Source: JBGSUZ01 sp043770095 (GTDB lineage: Bacteria > Bacillota > Clostridia > Peptostreptococcales > Acidaminobacteraceae). Taken from it: a stretch of DNA of 64,000 nucleotides. Positions 35,901-43,913 of the stretch are shown here, one piece after another. How positions within the stretch are numbered: the stretch's first letter is position 1; each line of letters begins with the position of its first letter. Under the pieces are notes generated by a model. That model did not search any database and was not told the origin of the DNA. It worked only from the letters and a program-made list of their open reading frames with translations. The translations under genes and the position numbers were made by a program. The stretch spans positions 11,251-75,250 of the forward strand of contig JAYVIR010000045.1 of the NCBI GenBank assembly GCA_043770095.1. The letters run 5' to 3'.

Positions 35901-36896
35901 GGTCTCCTTTAAAAAATTAATTGGATTTAATACCAGTTTTAGAATGCTGATGATCACGAAGCTACCTAATAGAATAGCTACTAGAAATATAATGCCTACA
36001 GTAATACTGCTTTGTTGATTTGATTTGTTTATACGATTGTTAAACTGATTAACTTCATCCAATACAGATGCTTTGATTTTTGCTGTCACTATTGATATTT
36101 GGGGACCAATAAGATCCAGTTCTTTATTGATCCGATCAATCTGTTCTATATTCTGACGAAGTGTTTGCATACCTGTTTTATAAAGTGGCTGATATTTATA
36201 AAGGGCATAATAATTAGACTTATACTCATCACGCTTTTCAATACCTTGTAACAATGCGATATCTTCTTCAAATAATTGATAATGGGTTAGATATTGATCA
36301 AACTCGCTTTGAGAATGAAAGTCAAAGTATTTTGTGGCTCTCAGTCTTGCTGACAATAAGTGAGTAAGAGCATTTGATGTGATTTTAGTTACTTCAAAAT
36401 TATTTGTATCTTGAGCAGTTTCATTCATAATGCTCAGTGCGTCTAATAATTCTGTGCCATTAATGGATAGCTCCTTATAGTTCTCCGCAATGTCATTTGA
36501 GTACTTAATAAAGGTATCAAACTGTTTCTGATAATTCCCACTTTTTTCAGAAATATCTTTAATATCATTCTTGCGGTCTTTATCTTTGCTTATCTCCAAA
36601 AATCTAGCGACAGCCAGTTTCATTTTTGCATCTATTTCATTATATTGATTTATAAATTCACGATTGTTACTTGTTTCATATTTTTTAAAAGCCAGTCTTT
36701 TGCCATATAGGTAAGAATCAATTTCATTAGATAGTTGGGCTTCTTCTGTAAGTTTATTAAAAGTGCTAAACTGATGGCTGTTACTCAATAGCCCTACCAA
36801 CCCCACCATAGCAGAAGAGAACATAATTAAGAATACCAAAACAAAGCCAATAGTAGCCTTGGTTTTTAAGCTTAAATTTTTATAGTTATTGTTCAA
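32955..36896 (-). CDS. Giant hybrid histidine kinase with three receiver domains
   Basis: A 1313-residue membrane kinase. Order: membrane helix (about 15-37), large helical extracytoplasmic region, second membrane helix (about 300-325), HAMP, GAF (about 400-540), coiled coil with QxQQEELR repeats, HisKA with H in ANMSHELRTPLN (about 647), HATPase_c (VVKDTGIGIP, GTGLGLTIS), then three receivers. The first (IIEDDP, ILDIGLPDMDG) and third (LADDDN, LMDIMMPQMDG) look complete; the middle one has lost the acidic pair (VVGACGDED) though it keeps ILDVNLPD. I choose TTG 36896 as start because GGAGG lies seven bases upstream; the ATG at 36920 is upstream of that site. It heads an operon with CheR, CheB and REC-GGDEF. 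Confidence 0.92.
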   Translation of the reverse strand: MNNNYKNLSLKTKATIGFVLVFLIMFSSAMVGLVGLLSNSHQFSTFNKLTEEAQLSNEIDSYLYGKRLAFKKYETSNNREFINQYNEIDAKMKLAVARFLEISKDKDRKNDIKDISEKSGNYQKQFDTFIKYSNDIAENYKELSINGTELLDALSIMNETAQDTNNFEVTKITSNALTHLLSARLRATKYFDFHSQSEFDQYLTHYQLFEEDIALLQGIEKRDEYKSNYYALYKYQPLYKTGMQTLRQNIEQIDRINKELDLIGPQISIVTAKIKASVLDEVNQFNNRINKSNQQSSITVGIIFLVAILLGSFVIISILKLVLNPINFLKETFESIASGDANTDFRLPESSTDEIGQMAVAFNIFMLKIEGMIKSMAYQNLLKTSENDLSEIARTEDDLEVISNQVVHYLCKHFDMLMGAMYIPNEDGIFNLSATYAYTNPKGSEITVECGVGIIGQVIKEKKIFVIHELPEEYILIQSGLGEAKPHSIIVIPCLYNEDLMGIIELASFEAFNTNQMDILEALSDILGRILSTVKVRHQMKILLEKTLNQSQTLQIQQEELRQSNEELEEQARALKDSEGKLQLQQEELRVTNEELETHSKQLEEQKRVLNEKNSALEIAQEEMMKKAEALQLANKYKSEFLANMSHELRTPLNSILVLSQLLSDKKEDEPLSDKEKSFASTIHSSGKDLLTLINGVLDLSKVEAGKLNLHNEKVFLTELLNENENMFETMADMKNLDLNLTIEENAPEYIVSDSLRLNQILKNLISNAIKFTHDGYVSVRFRNLISKEAQALNIQSKDYLAIVVKDTGIGIPTDKLEEVFEAFKQSDGTTSRQYGGTGLGLTISLEMAKLLGGHIILESEVGKGSEFILIIPRKPNDEKKESNLINAIEMISHYDRTEETQKENQVGNETNDQVPIETALDSRGKKVLIIEDDPTFAQILSDLAEEKGYIAIKAFNGKEGIKRAKEDKPTGIILDIGLPDMDGMILAKMLSEDNATKDIPIHVISGSEDISEAIGLEGMPQSIIGFLKKPVDIKSIYKTLSKIESVDVKGTKQILVVGACGDEDFSKFAQLGQVQIQKVMTGSQAIEALKTEVYACIILDVNLPDTTGVDFMTNIRQEFENQTPIIIYTEAEINTDEIDDMHQFAESIILKSSKSKERLVDEVSLFLHDVERSFKGKRPISKIVEDDKNSLLGVRVLLADDDNRNVFALMHLLEQNGMQVVVAKDGFEAIKKFEENEIELVLMDIMMPQMDGYDAIKQIRQTAKGRHTPIIALTAKAMSDDRDKCITAGANDYLTKPVDVNRLLSMIKVWMS

Positions 36897-37056
36897 AATA
36901 GAATCCTCCATCAATTTCATATCGTAATCTTAGTCTATCAACATTTAGAGGCATTTCCTATCTTTTTAAGAAAACGCCGACTATAAAAATAATAAAATCC
37001 ACAAAATAAGTTACTAAAACTAGCAACTTATTTTGTGGATTTTACTCTAAAAGTAA

Positions 37057-37506
37057 TCAAATATAAAACATAGGGTCTTCCACTTCTTTAAGCCTCTTGC
37101 TTTCACCTGCCAAATCCAACAGTGTCACTGATTCTAAAATAGTCATCAACCTCTCGTCCAGTGGTTGCCAAATCAAGTTGCAAACCGCTTTCTCAATGCA
37201 ATTTTTAGGGTCCTGTTCCTCGCGTGAAATGCTGTCCATGATGGTTAGATTTCCCTCTAAAGCACATAAAATAGTACTGATCGTAAGCATTTCAGCTTCA
37301 ATTGCAAGGACATATCCACCCTTAGCACCCTTGATGCTTCTGACAATACCCGCTCGTCTAAGCGCAGAAAAGACATGTTCCAAGTACTGCACTGAAATGC
37401 CTTGGCGCTGCGCAATGCTAAACAAGGCTACGTGTTCCTCTTTGCTATTTAGAAATAAATCGACTAACGCCCTAAGACCATATCGACCCTTCGCTGAAAT
37501 TTTCAT
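37057..37506 (-). CDS. Rrf2 family regulator (CymR/IscR-like)
   Basis: A 149-residue transcription factor with the Rrf2 winged helix at the N-terminus (ISAKGRYGLRALVDLFLN, QGISVQYLEHVFSALRRAGIVRSIKGAKGGY). Two cysteines spaced C-x5-C lie at about residue 100, fewer than the three usual for IscR. CymR of Bacillus and Staphylococcus represses cysteine uptake; the cystine-type transporter genes immediately upstream on the same strand support a cysteine-related role. ATG 37506 is preceded by AGAGGG. IscR-like Fe-S sensing is the alternative. Confidence 0.82.
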   Translation of the reverse strand: MKISAKGRYGLRALVDLFLNSKEEHVALFSIAQRQGISVQYLEHVFSALRRAGIVRSIKGAKGGYVLAIEAEMLTISTILCALEGNLTIMDSISREEQDPKNCIEKAVCNLIWQPLDERLMTILESVTLLDLAGESKRLKEVEDPMFYI

Positions 37507-37628
37507 TGCATACACCCTCTATTTCTTATTGACCTTTTTGAATAACCATTATCAATATATGCCACAACACTTGGACTGTCAACATTTTATGACGATTATC
37601 TTCTCGGTCAAAAGAACATCTGAGTAAT

Positions 37629-38309
37629 TTAAATGACATATTCTAAGAAGGTTTGCGTTCGCTTCTCCTTCGGATTTGCAAACAAGCTTTCAGGACTCCC
37701 CTCCTCAACAACAATCCCTTGATCCATAAAAACAACTCGATCAGCCATTTCCCGGGCAAAGCCCATTTCGTGGGTAACGACAACCATGGTCATCCCCTCG
37801 GCGGCTAAGGTTTTCATGACACTCAGAACTTCGCCTACTAATTCGGGGTCAAGCGAAGACGTGGGTTCGTCGAATAGGAGCACTTCAGGTTGCATGGCAA
37901 GCGCTCTGGCAATTGCTACGCGTTGTTGCTGTCCACCCGATAACTGGCTTGGGTAGCTGTCTGCCTTCTCAGAGAGACCGACTTTCTTTAAAAGTTGCAC
38001 TGCACGTAAATTAGCCTCTTCTTTTTGGAGCTTGTCCACCTGCCGCGGTGCAATAGTCAAATTTTCTAGCACCGTCATATGAGGGAAAAGTTGAAAATTT
38101 TGAAACACCATGCCCATACGAGTCGGTTTCATCAAAATTTCACCTTCAGTCAGCGTTTCGAGTCGGTTCATAATCCGTAGCAAAGTACTCTTTCCTGAGC
38201 CGCTTGGCCCAATGATGCATACCACCTCACCTTTTGATATATTCAAATTTATGCCATTTAACACAGTTTGCTGCCCAAATTTCTTGATAACATTTTTCAT
38301 TTTTATCAT
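37629..38309 (-). CDS. Amino acid (cystine-type) ABC transporter ATPase
   Basis: A 226-residue polar amino acid transport ATPase with Walker A GPSGSGKST, signature LSGGQQQRVAIARAL, Walker B VLLFDEPTSSLDPE and the switch His in VVVTHEMG. It powers uptake with the permease and binding protein encoded upstream, overlapping the permease stop by four bases. The Cys-specific T-box leader of the operon points to cystine or cysteine as substrate (TcyC/TcyN-like). Confidence 0.92.
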   Translation of the reverse strand: MIKMKNVIKKFGQQTVLNGINLNISKGEVVCIIGPSGSGKSTLLRIMNRLETLTEGEILMKPTRMGMVFQNFQLFPHMTVLENLTIAPRQVDKLQKEEANLRAVQLLKKVGLSEKADSYPSQLSGGQQQRVAIARALAMQPEVLLFDEPTSSLDPELVGEVLSVMKTLAAEGMTMVVVTHEMGFAREMADRVVFMDQGIVVEEGSPESLFANPKEKRTQTFLEYVI

Positions 38310-38992
38310 ATGCCGCCTCCTTGGTAAGGTCTGTTAAACCACGCTTCAAGTCGCTTTTGAAGATAGGTAAGCCCTGTACAGAAAACAAGATAAATCAGCG
38401 CTGCCTCTGTGTATAACCAGAGAGGCTCGTAGGTTCGCGCTGTAATTTGCTGTGCTACTTGAAAGAGTTCCGTGACAGTGATAGCCGCTGCCAAAGAAGT
38501 ATCTTTGACTAAGCTGATAAACGTGTTTGATAAAGAAGGTATGCAGATACGGAGCGCTTGAGGCAAAATGATTTTAAACATCGTTTGACGGCGGTTCAAG
38601 CCTAAGGTTTTAGCCGCTTCCCACTGTCCTTTTGAAACCCCAAGAATTGCACCTCTCAAGGTTTCAGAAGTGTATGCCCCCACATTTAGAGTAAAGCCGA
38701 TGATGGCTGAAAGAAATCCGCTAATGATAATGCCTGCGCTAGGCAGTCCGTAAAAAATGATGAAGAGCTGTACCAATAAAGGTGTGCCTCTGAAAATCCA
38801 TACATAAATTTCCGCCAGTGTCGACAGCAATCTGCCGCCATAAAGCCGTGCCATCGCAATTAAAAATGCCAGTACCAATCCCAGCGAAAAGGCGATTAGC
38901 GTCAGTGGGATTGAGAACTCAAGACCCGCTTTTACGAGCGGCCACAGAGCATTTGTCAGTATATCTAGAATTCTTTGAGCTTGATTGTCCAT
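38306..38992 (-). CDS. Amino acid (cystine-type) ABC transporter permease
   Basis: A 228-residue HisM/TcyB-type permease with about five membrane helices and the EAA loop (EAAKTLGLNRRQTMFKIILPQALRICIPSLSN), which docks on the ATPase. ATG 38992 overlaps the stop of the binding-protein gene (TAATG), with GGAGAGG upstream. Part of the T-box controlled operon. Confidence 0.92.
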   Translation of the reverse strand: MDNQAQRILDILTNALWPLVKAGLEFSIPLTLIAFSLGLVLAFLIAMARLYGGRLLSTLAEIYVWIFRGTPLLVQLFIIFYGLPSAGIIISGFLSAIIGFTLNVGAYTSETLRGAILGVSKGQWEAAKTLGLNRRQTMFKIILPQALRICIPSLSNTFISLVKDTSLAAAITVTELFQVAQQITARTYEPLWLYTEAALIYLVFCTGLTYLQKRLEAWFNRPYQGGGI

Positions 38993-39825
38993 TATTTTAA
39001 AACATCCTCTCCAAACCATTTTTGTGAAATAGTTGTATAAGTGCCATCGCCAATCATGTCATTTAGGGCTTTGTTCACGGCTTCCACGAAAGTCTCATTG
39101 CCTTTTCTAAATAAAATACCACTTTGGTCTGCTTGATCTGTTTTTGCCGCTATGACTACCTTTGCGTCAGGTTTTTGCTTCTTAAAATCTAAGAATGATA
39201 AGCTGTCGTTAATTGTTGCGTCTATTCGCCCTGAAGCAAGAAGGTCCAGCGCTTGATTAAAACCGTCTACTGCAACAAGCTCTGCACCATTTTTCTTAGC
39301 GATGTCCGCGAAATTGCTAGTGAGTGATTGTCCAGTTTTTTTACCTTTCAAGTCTTCAAAGGTTTTAATACTTTCATTGCCTTCTTTCACAACCAGAACG
39401 GCTCTTGATTGGATATACGGGATTGAAAAATCGTATTTTTCCTGACGGTCTGCGCGTATGCCAATCTGATTGACGGCAATGTCAAATCGATTTGAATCCA
39501 GTCCTGCAAACATGCCATCCCACTTGGTTTCTACAAATTCTGCCTTAACCCCGATTCTCTTTGCCACTTCCTCCGCTATTTCCACATCAAATCCTGTCAA
39601 TTTTCCAGTGTTGTCATGGAATGTAAAGGGTGCGTAAGTGCCCTCTGTTCCAATTTTTATGACGCCTGTTTTAAGGATATCTTCCAATTGTGTTTTCGGC
39701 GCAGTCTGTGCTACGCCCGCTTGAGCTTCTTTTCCTTCAACCTTTGAGTCTACGGTTGCTGCACAACCTGCAAATACGGCAAGAGAAAGTGCTGTCATTG
39801 CTAAAAATACTAATTTTTTAATCAT
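38992..39825 (-). CDS. Amino acid (cystine-type) ABC transporter substrate-binding lipoprotein
   Basis: A 277-residue extracellular binding protein of the SBP_bac_3 family. The signal peptide ends in a lipobox-like AVFAGC, so Cys20 is probably lipidated. The mature part has IKIGTEGTYAPFTFHD (ligand-binding opening) and GFDVEIAEEVAKRIGV. First gene after the T-box leader; the specifier TGC indicates cysteine/cystine, matching TcyA/TcyK-like transporters. Ligand is inferred from regulation. Confidence 0.92.
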   Translation of the reverse strand: MIKKLVFLAMTALSLAVFAGCAATVDSKVEGKEAQAGVAQTAPKTQLEDILKTGVIKIGTEGTYAPFTFHDNTGKLTGFDVEIAEEVAKRIGVKAEFVETKWDGMFAGLDSNRFDIAVNQIGIRADRQEKYDFSIPYIQSRAVLVVKEGNESIKTFEDLKGKKTGQSLTSNFADIAKKNGAELVAVDGFNQALDLLASGRIDATINDSLSFLDFKKQKPDAKVVIAAKTDQADQSGILFRKGNETFVEAVNKALNDMIGDGTYTTISQKWFGEDVLK

Positions 39826-39890
39826 CGTTTAATCCTCCAGTAGGTTGGTTTTGCTTAGGTTTAAATCATTTTCAACTTAGTTTGAAACAC

Positions 39891-40236
39891 AAAAAAGCCA
39901 CCTCTGATATAAAATACAGAGGCAGCTATAAGCCGCGGTTCCACTCTGTTTGCTGCCAAAATTTTAACGTCATGGCAGAAACTTTTTCCGGTACTGATCC
40001 CAATGGCTCAAAGTGCCACATCGGATAAATACCGTAACGCAATAACGGGCGTTCCCGCCGGAGTCTACTTATTTTCGTTCCGGTGCTCTGGGATGCACTT
40101 CAGCTATTTTCTGCGACAAACCTCTTTCAGCCTACATTGATTGATTTTTCAACCGCTGTAGAAGGTTTTTCTCTGTTCGCTTATCCTAACTTACTCTTCC
40201 CATCATCGCAATTCATACTAAATTGATATGTTTTGT
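39891..40236 (-). ncRNA. T-box riboswitch, tRNA-Cys type
   Basis: On the minus strand the leader contains the T-box sequence GAGTGGAACCGCGG (39948-39933 region), followed by a terminator (GCTGCCTCTG / CAGAGGTGGC then six Ts, 39926-39891). Stem I is recognisable: AGAGTA, AGTTA/TAGCT, GCGA/TCGC, an AG-bulge ACAGAGA, AAACCT/AGGTTT and CTACA/TGTAG pairs. In the specifier loop the pattern TGAA-N-codon-A reads TGAA-G-TGC-A, so the specifier codon (40097-40095) is TGC, cysteine. Uncharged tRNA-Cys would stabilise the antiterminator and switch on the transporter operon. 39827-39890 is the spacer to the first gene. Confidence 0.88.
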
Positions 40237-40242
40237 ATGTTT

Positions 40243-40271
40243 AATTTAGCATGGATTCATTATGGTGTCAA
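40243..40271 (-). promoter_or_regulatory. Sigma-A promoter of the T-box operon
   Basis: Read on the minus strand, TTGACA (40271-40266) and TAAATT (40248-40243) are separated by 17 bases and sit just upstream of the T-box stem I. Confidence 0.75.
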
Positions 40272-40275
40272 CACA

Positions 40276-40312
40276 AAAAATAAAAAAAGCTATAAATCAT
40301 CAGATTCATAGC
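40276..40312 (-). terminator. Rho-independent terminator of the RlmD-like gene
   Basis: On the minus strand GCTATGAATC pairs with GATTTATAGC (one G-T pair), followed by seven Ts. It lies between the RlmD-like gene and the next operon's promoter. Confidence 0.8.
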
Positions 40313-40351
40313 CGTTTTGTTATATTGGAATTTCCATTTATATAAAATTAC

Positions 40352-41641
40352 TTAATAAACCAATTTCTTCTCAATAAGAGCAATACAGTCCACATTTGTC
40401 ATCATTGCAAACAAATCCACCGCTTGAACTTTTTTGACTTCATACAAGCCACTTTCGCAAATAGCGTTTAAGTCTCTTGCCATGATTGACGGTTTGCCCG
40501 AAATGTAAATCATTTTTTGTGGCGCAAGTTTGAGGATGGTTTCAATTTTCTCAGCGTCACAGCCTTTTTTGGTTGGTTCAATCATAAGCACATCTATAGG
40601 TGTGCCTTCTTCTAATAATTTTGGAATTTCAGTTGCACCCACCGCTGAACTGGTTTTTTGCGCGAGGATTGCAGTGAGTACGTGATTTGCATCGTAAAGC
40701 TGAGCAACGGTTTCTTCGCCTTTTAGTCCTGCGAAGCCAAATATCGTCCGATAAAACACTTCAGCCTGTAGTGAGTTCACAGGGAAATCCATTTGAGGGC
40801 TGATGGCAAATTCCACGTTCCCCATTTTATTAAGGATGGTTTCATCGCCTGATATGACTCTATTGTTTGGTCCCAAACAACGACTCGCTTTAAGGGTATT
40901 TTCATTGATGATGATGGATTTTATTTCAGGAACCGCTTCTAATAGGCGCTCCACCAAAATGCTGTCTTTTGGAATCTGTCTGCCGTTAAGCACAAACACC
41001 ACCATTAAATCGCCTGTAACGTCACTCTCTCTGATCAAGATTTGACGAATCAAACCTTTGTGAGAACCTTCGTCATAAGTCTGAATATTAAATTCGGTTA
41101 TAAATTCTCTAATCACTTGATTGATTTTGATATGAGAGACATTTTGAAGCAGACAATCCTGAACATCAACCACTTTATGACTGCCTTTTTCGTGGAAGCC
41201 GAGCTTGATGCCTACATTTCCCTGACCCACCGTGTAAAGTGCCATGTTTCTATAACGAAGCGGCATTCTCATTCCTAGAATTGGCAAAACTTTAGTCTCT
41301 TTTAAGCCTTCAAATTGGCTGAGCGCATTCACTACGACGCCTTGTTTGAAAGACAATTGTCCTTTTTGGTAATCCATGTTCATAATTTGACAAACGCCGC
41401 ACGTTCTAAAATACGGACAGACTGGCTCTGTTCTAAGCTTTGATGCCTGAATAAGCTTCACGACTCTTCCCATCGCATAAGTTTTCTTTATGCCCGTGAT
41501 TTTTACTTTGACAAAATCTCCGACAACGCCTCCGCCGACAAATATATTCATGCCCTTATAGCTGCCAATCCCTTCGCCGCTATCGCCTAATTTTGTAATT
41601 TCCATTTCATAAAGTTGGTCCTTTTCTACAGACACAGTCAT
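40352..41641 (-). CDS. RlmD/RlmCD-like rRNA methyltransferase homologue lacking the active site
   Basis: A 429-residue homologue of the TrmA/RlmD family of uracil-C5 methyltransferases. The N-terminal TRAM domain (about 5-65) and the Fe-S cluster cysteines C75, C81, C84 and C163 are intact. The catalytic half is altered at every key place: FQVN reads FPVN (286-289), the SAM loop D-x-Y-C-G-x-G-T is QLYDANHVL (314-322), about 29 residues after it are absent, DPPRKGCD reads EPTKKGCD (355-362), and the catalytic Cys of SCNP is Gly (SGKP, 381-384). The reading frame is open and neighbouring residues remain family-like, so it is probably an expressed pseudoenzyme that binds RNA but cannot methylate. 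ATG 41641 follows GGAGGAAT. Confidence 0.82.
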   Translation of the reverse strand: MTVSVEKDQLYEMEITKLGDSGEGIGSYKGMNIFVGGGVVGDFVKVKITGIKKTYAMGRVVKLIQASKLRTEPVCPYFRTCGVCQIMNMDYQKGQLSFKQGVVVNALSQFEGLKETKVLPILGMRMPLRYRNMALYTVGQGNVGIKLGFHEKGSHKVVDVQDCLLQNVSHIKINQVIREFITEFNIQTYDEGSHKGLIRQILIRESDVTGDLMVVFVLNGRQIPKDSILVERLLEAVPEIKSIIINENTLKASRCLGPNNRVISGDETILNKMGNVEFAISPQMDFPVNSLQAEVFYRTIFGFAGLKGEETVAQLYDANHVLTAILAQKTSSAVGATEIPKLLEEGTPIDVLMIEPTKKGCDAEKIETILKLAPQKMIYISGKPSIMARDLNAICESGLYEVKKVQAVDLFAMMTNVDCIALIEKKLVY

Positions 41642-41674
41642 TCCTCCAATTCTCTTGTTTCACAAACGTACCAA

Positions 41675-41801
41675 TATATAAGTTGAATTAAAGATTCAAC
41701 TTATTCCCTTAATGAAAGCGTTGTGCAAAGCGCTCTAATTGTGATATTTGTCGCTGGCTTCAAAGCGACAAATATCACAATTACTTTGTTCAACTTATAT
41801 A
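41675..41801 (+). mobile_element. MITE-like element with terminal inverted repeats and 19-bp hairpin
   Basis: A 127-base element bounded by perfect 13-base inverted repeats (TATATAAGTTGAA and TTCAACTTATATA). Near its right side sits a perfect 19-bp hairpin (41736-41754 with 41765-41783) with loop TGGCTTCAAA; a smaller hairpin AGTTGAAT-N5-ATTCAACT sits at the left. TA dinucleotides at each end would fit insertion at TA. There is no room for a protein. Related pieces lie at 24631-24697, 18488-18625 and 44749-44772. It sits upstream of the RlmD-like gene. 41802-41936 shows only a short AGGC/GCCT hairpin. Confidence 0.65.
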
Positions 41802-41936
41802 GGCATCTTGAAGCCTCTAGTTTTTCCGTTATTTAAATAGTCTACATATTCTATCTGAAAACGAACCTTAACGCAAGCTTATCTCGATGTTGAGGTATTT
41901 TTGTAATTTCATTTTCTTGCTTTAAATCAACCACAA

Positions 41937-43793
41937 TTAGTTCGAATTTCCACAATTGTTTATTGGCTGCGGGGTAGAAAAATAATAGCCTTGAATCAAA
42001 TAACAACCTAATTCTATAAGTGCGTCAAGTTGTTCTTTCGTTTCCACCCCTTCCGCAACAACAGCAACTTCGTATAGATTCGCAAGTTGAATGATTGCTT
42101 TGATTAAGGCTTTCACCTTTTTACTCTCATTAATTTGATCAATAAAAGACTTGTCAATTTTTAATTCACTTAAATCCATTTTGGCAAAATAACTTAAAGA
42201 AGAATAACCTGTTCCAAAATCATCTAAAGATATTCCTATACCAAAAGCTTTAAGGGGTACAATTACCGACTGAGCAATATCAAAACCTTCAATCATAATC
42301 TCTTCAGTAATTTCTAACATAATACAATTTGGAAATATATCCCGTTTAATTATTTCTTCAACGATAAACACGTTGAAGCTTTTTGTCATGAAATGGGATG
42401 GTGAAATATTAATTGAAACGACAATATGCTTGCCATATAAATTCAATAAAGCTGCAACATCATCTAGAATCATTCTGATCATCATATTTCCAAAACTGAC
42501 TGCCAGATTATTTTTTTCAATTATAGAGATAAATACAATAGGAGATATTTCTCCATGAAGCTTTGAATGCCATCTCGCTAAAGCTTCTACACCGTAAACC
42601 TTGCCCGTCAGCACATCTATTTTTTCTTGATAGACCACTTGGAACTCACAATTTTCAATGGCATTTTTAATGGCGTCTTTTATCTCTAAATCAAATATCG
42701 TTTGCTGTTCAATTTCTTTATTATAGGCTACAAGATGAATATTTTTTAAATTTTTTGAATATTCCAAAGCAATCATTGCATTTTGATAACACCTTTCAAT
42801 AGGCCAATCATCCGCATTATAATGTGCATAAGAGGAATAAAACTCAATCGTTTGATCTATACCATTCAATCGTAATTCTCGATCCAGTATTTTTAGCGTA
42901 TTATTTATGTGAATCTCGATGATGCTTTCAGAAAATGTTTCAATCCACACTGCAAATTCTGAGGCGCCTACTCTTGCAATCTTATTATTTTCGATATATA
43001 TTTCAGTTAATATATCTGCTATGCTGATCAATAGATTATTTCCAAATTCATTGCTATTGATGGAATTCAACATTTTAAGATCCTTTACTTCAATAAGCAA
43101 TATAACACCTTGGATATTTTTTTTTGAATCGCCTAATAGCGTCTCTATAAATTTTATTCGATTTGGTAATTTTGTTAATGGGTCATAATAAGCTAACTTA
43201 AAAACATGTTCAACACTCACTTCTAATTGATCAATATTCTCAAGTAAGTGAGACTTCATTCCGTTAATTGTTAAATATATGACAATCAAACTCAGGAGAT
43301 AGGTTCCTAAATGGATTAGCCATTCACCCAAGCTATTCAAATGATTATCATAACCTGAAAATTTGATGAACCCAGTCATCATCGCAACTATTATGATGAC
43401 AACGTATAACGTTGTCACACATGAAATAAGAATGCTTTTTTGCTTTGATAACAAAGTAGTTCCAACGACATTCGCCAATATGAACAGATAAAAACTCGAT
43501 CCAACAAAAGCACGATCTAACATAATGATCATCCCTAAAATTACGGTTATCAAGATAACGATATTAATTTTAAGTGATGTCGATACTTGATCCTTTAAAG
43601 CATAAAGTACTGTCATACTCAGTCCTATACAAGCATCGAGGCAAGAAAAGAAATAAGATATGTGAGTTGAGTATAATAAATAACTACTTATGAATGAGAT
43701 TATCGCTCCAAAAAAAATGACACTTTCAAATATGTTCTTATTCTTATCCAAAACTAATTGATCAAAGTCATTTCTCTTCATTTCACACACCAT
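41937..43793 (-). CDS. Membrane GGDEF(degenerate)-EAL cyclic-di-GMP phosphodiesterase
   Basis: A 618-residue protein with about six membrane helices in the first 190 residues, a GGDEF domain (about 195-350) whose active loop reads GASEF instead of GG[DE]EF, and an EAL domain (about 370-610) with VEALARW, EITEEIMIEGF, LDDFGTGYSSLSYF and DKSFI. The cyclase site is therefore probably dead and may act as a GTP-binding regulator; the EAL residues needed for metal binding and hydrolysis look present, so it should degrade c-di-GMP to pGpG. Start ATG 43793 or 43781; neither has a strong ribosome binding site. It is the only EAL protein in the window and may oppose the REC-GGDEF protein. Confidence 0.88.
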   Translation of the reverse strand: MVCEMKRNDFDQLVLDKNKNIFESVIFFGAIISFISSYLLYSTHISYFFSCLDACIGLSMTVLYALKDQVSTSLKINIVILITVILGMIIMLDRAFVGSSFYLFILANVVGTTLLSKQKSILISCVTTLYVVIIIVAMMTGFIKFSGYDNHLNSLGEWLIHLGTYLLSLIVIYLTINGMKSHLLENIDQLEVSVEHVFKLAYYDPLTKLPNRIKFIETLLGDSKKNIQGVILLIEVKDLKMLNSINSNEFGNNLLISIADILTEIYIENNKIARVGASEFAVWIETFSESIIEIHINNTLKILDRELRLNGIDQTIEFYSSYAHYNADDWPIERCYQNAMIALEYSKNLKNIHLVAYNKEIEQQTIFDLEIKDAIKNAIENCEFQVVYQEKIDVLTGKVYGVEALARWHSKLHGEISPIVFISIIEKNNLAVSFGNMMIRMILDDVAALLNLYGKHIVVSINISPSHFMTKSFNVFIVEEIIKRDIFPNCIMLEITEEIMIEGFDIAQSVIVPLKAFGIGISLDDFGTGYSSLSYFAKMDLSELKIDKSFIDQINESKKVKALIKAIIQLANLYEVAVVAEGVETKEQLDALIELGCYLIQGYYFSTPQPINNCGNSN

Positions 43794-43913
43794 CTTTCAA
43801 TTTAAATTTGATGTTTAAAAAACTGTTAAAATCAGTGCGAAATTTGTGCTTTCAAATATTTTACCCACTTAATTAATGCTTGAAACGAATCACCAAAAGA
43901 AAGGACATCCACT

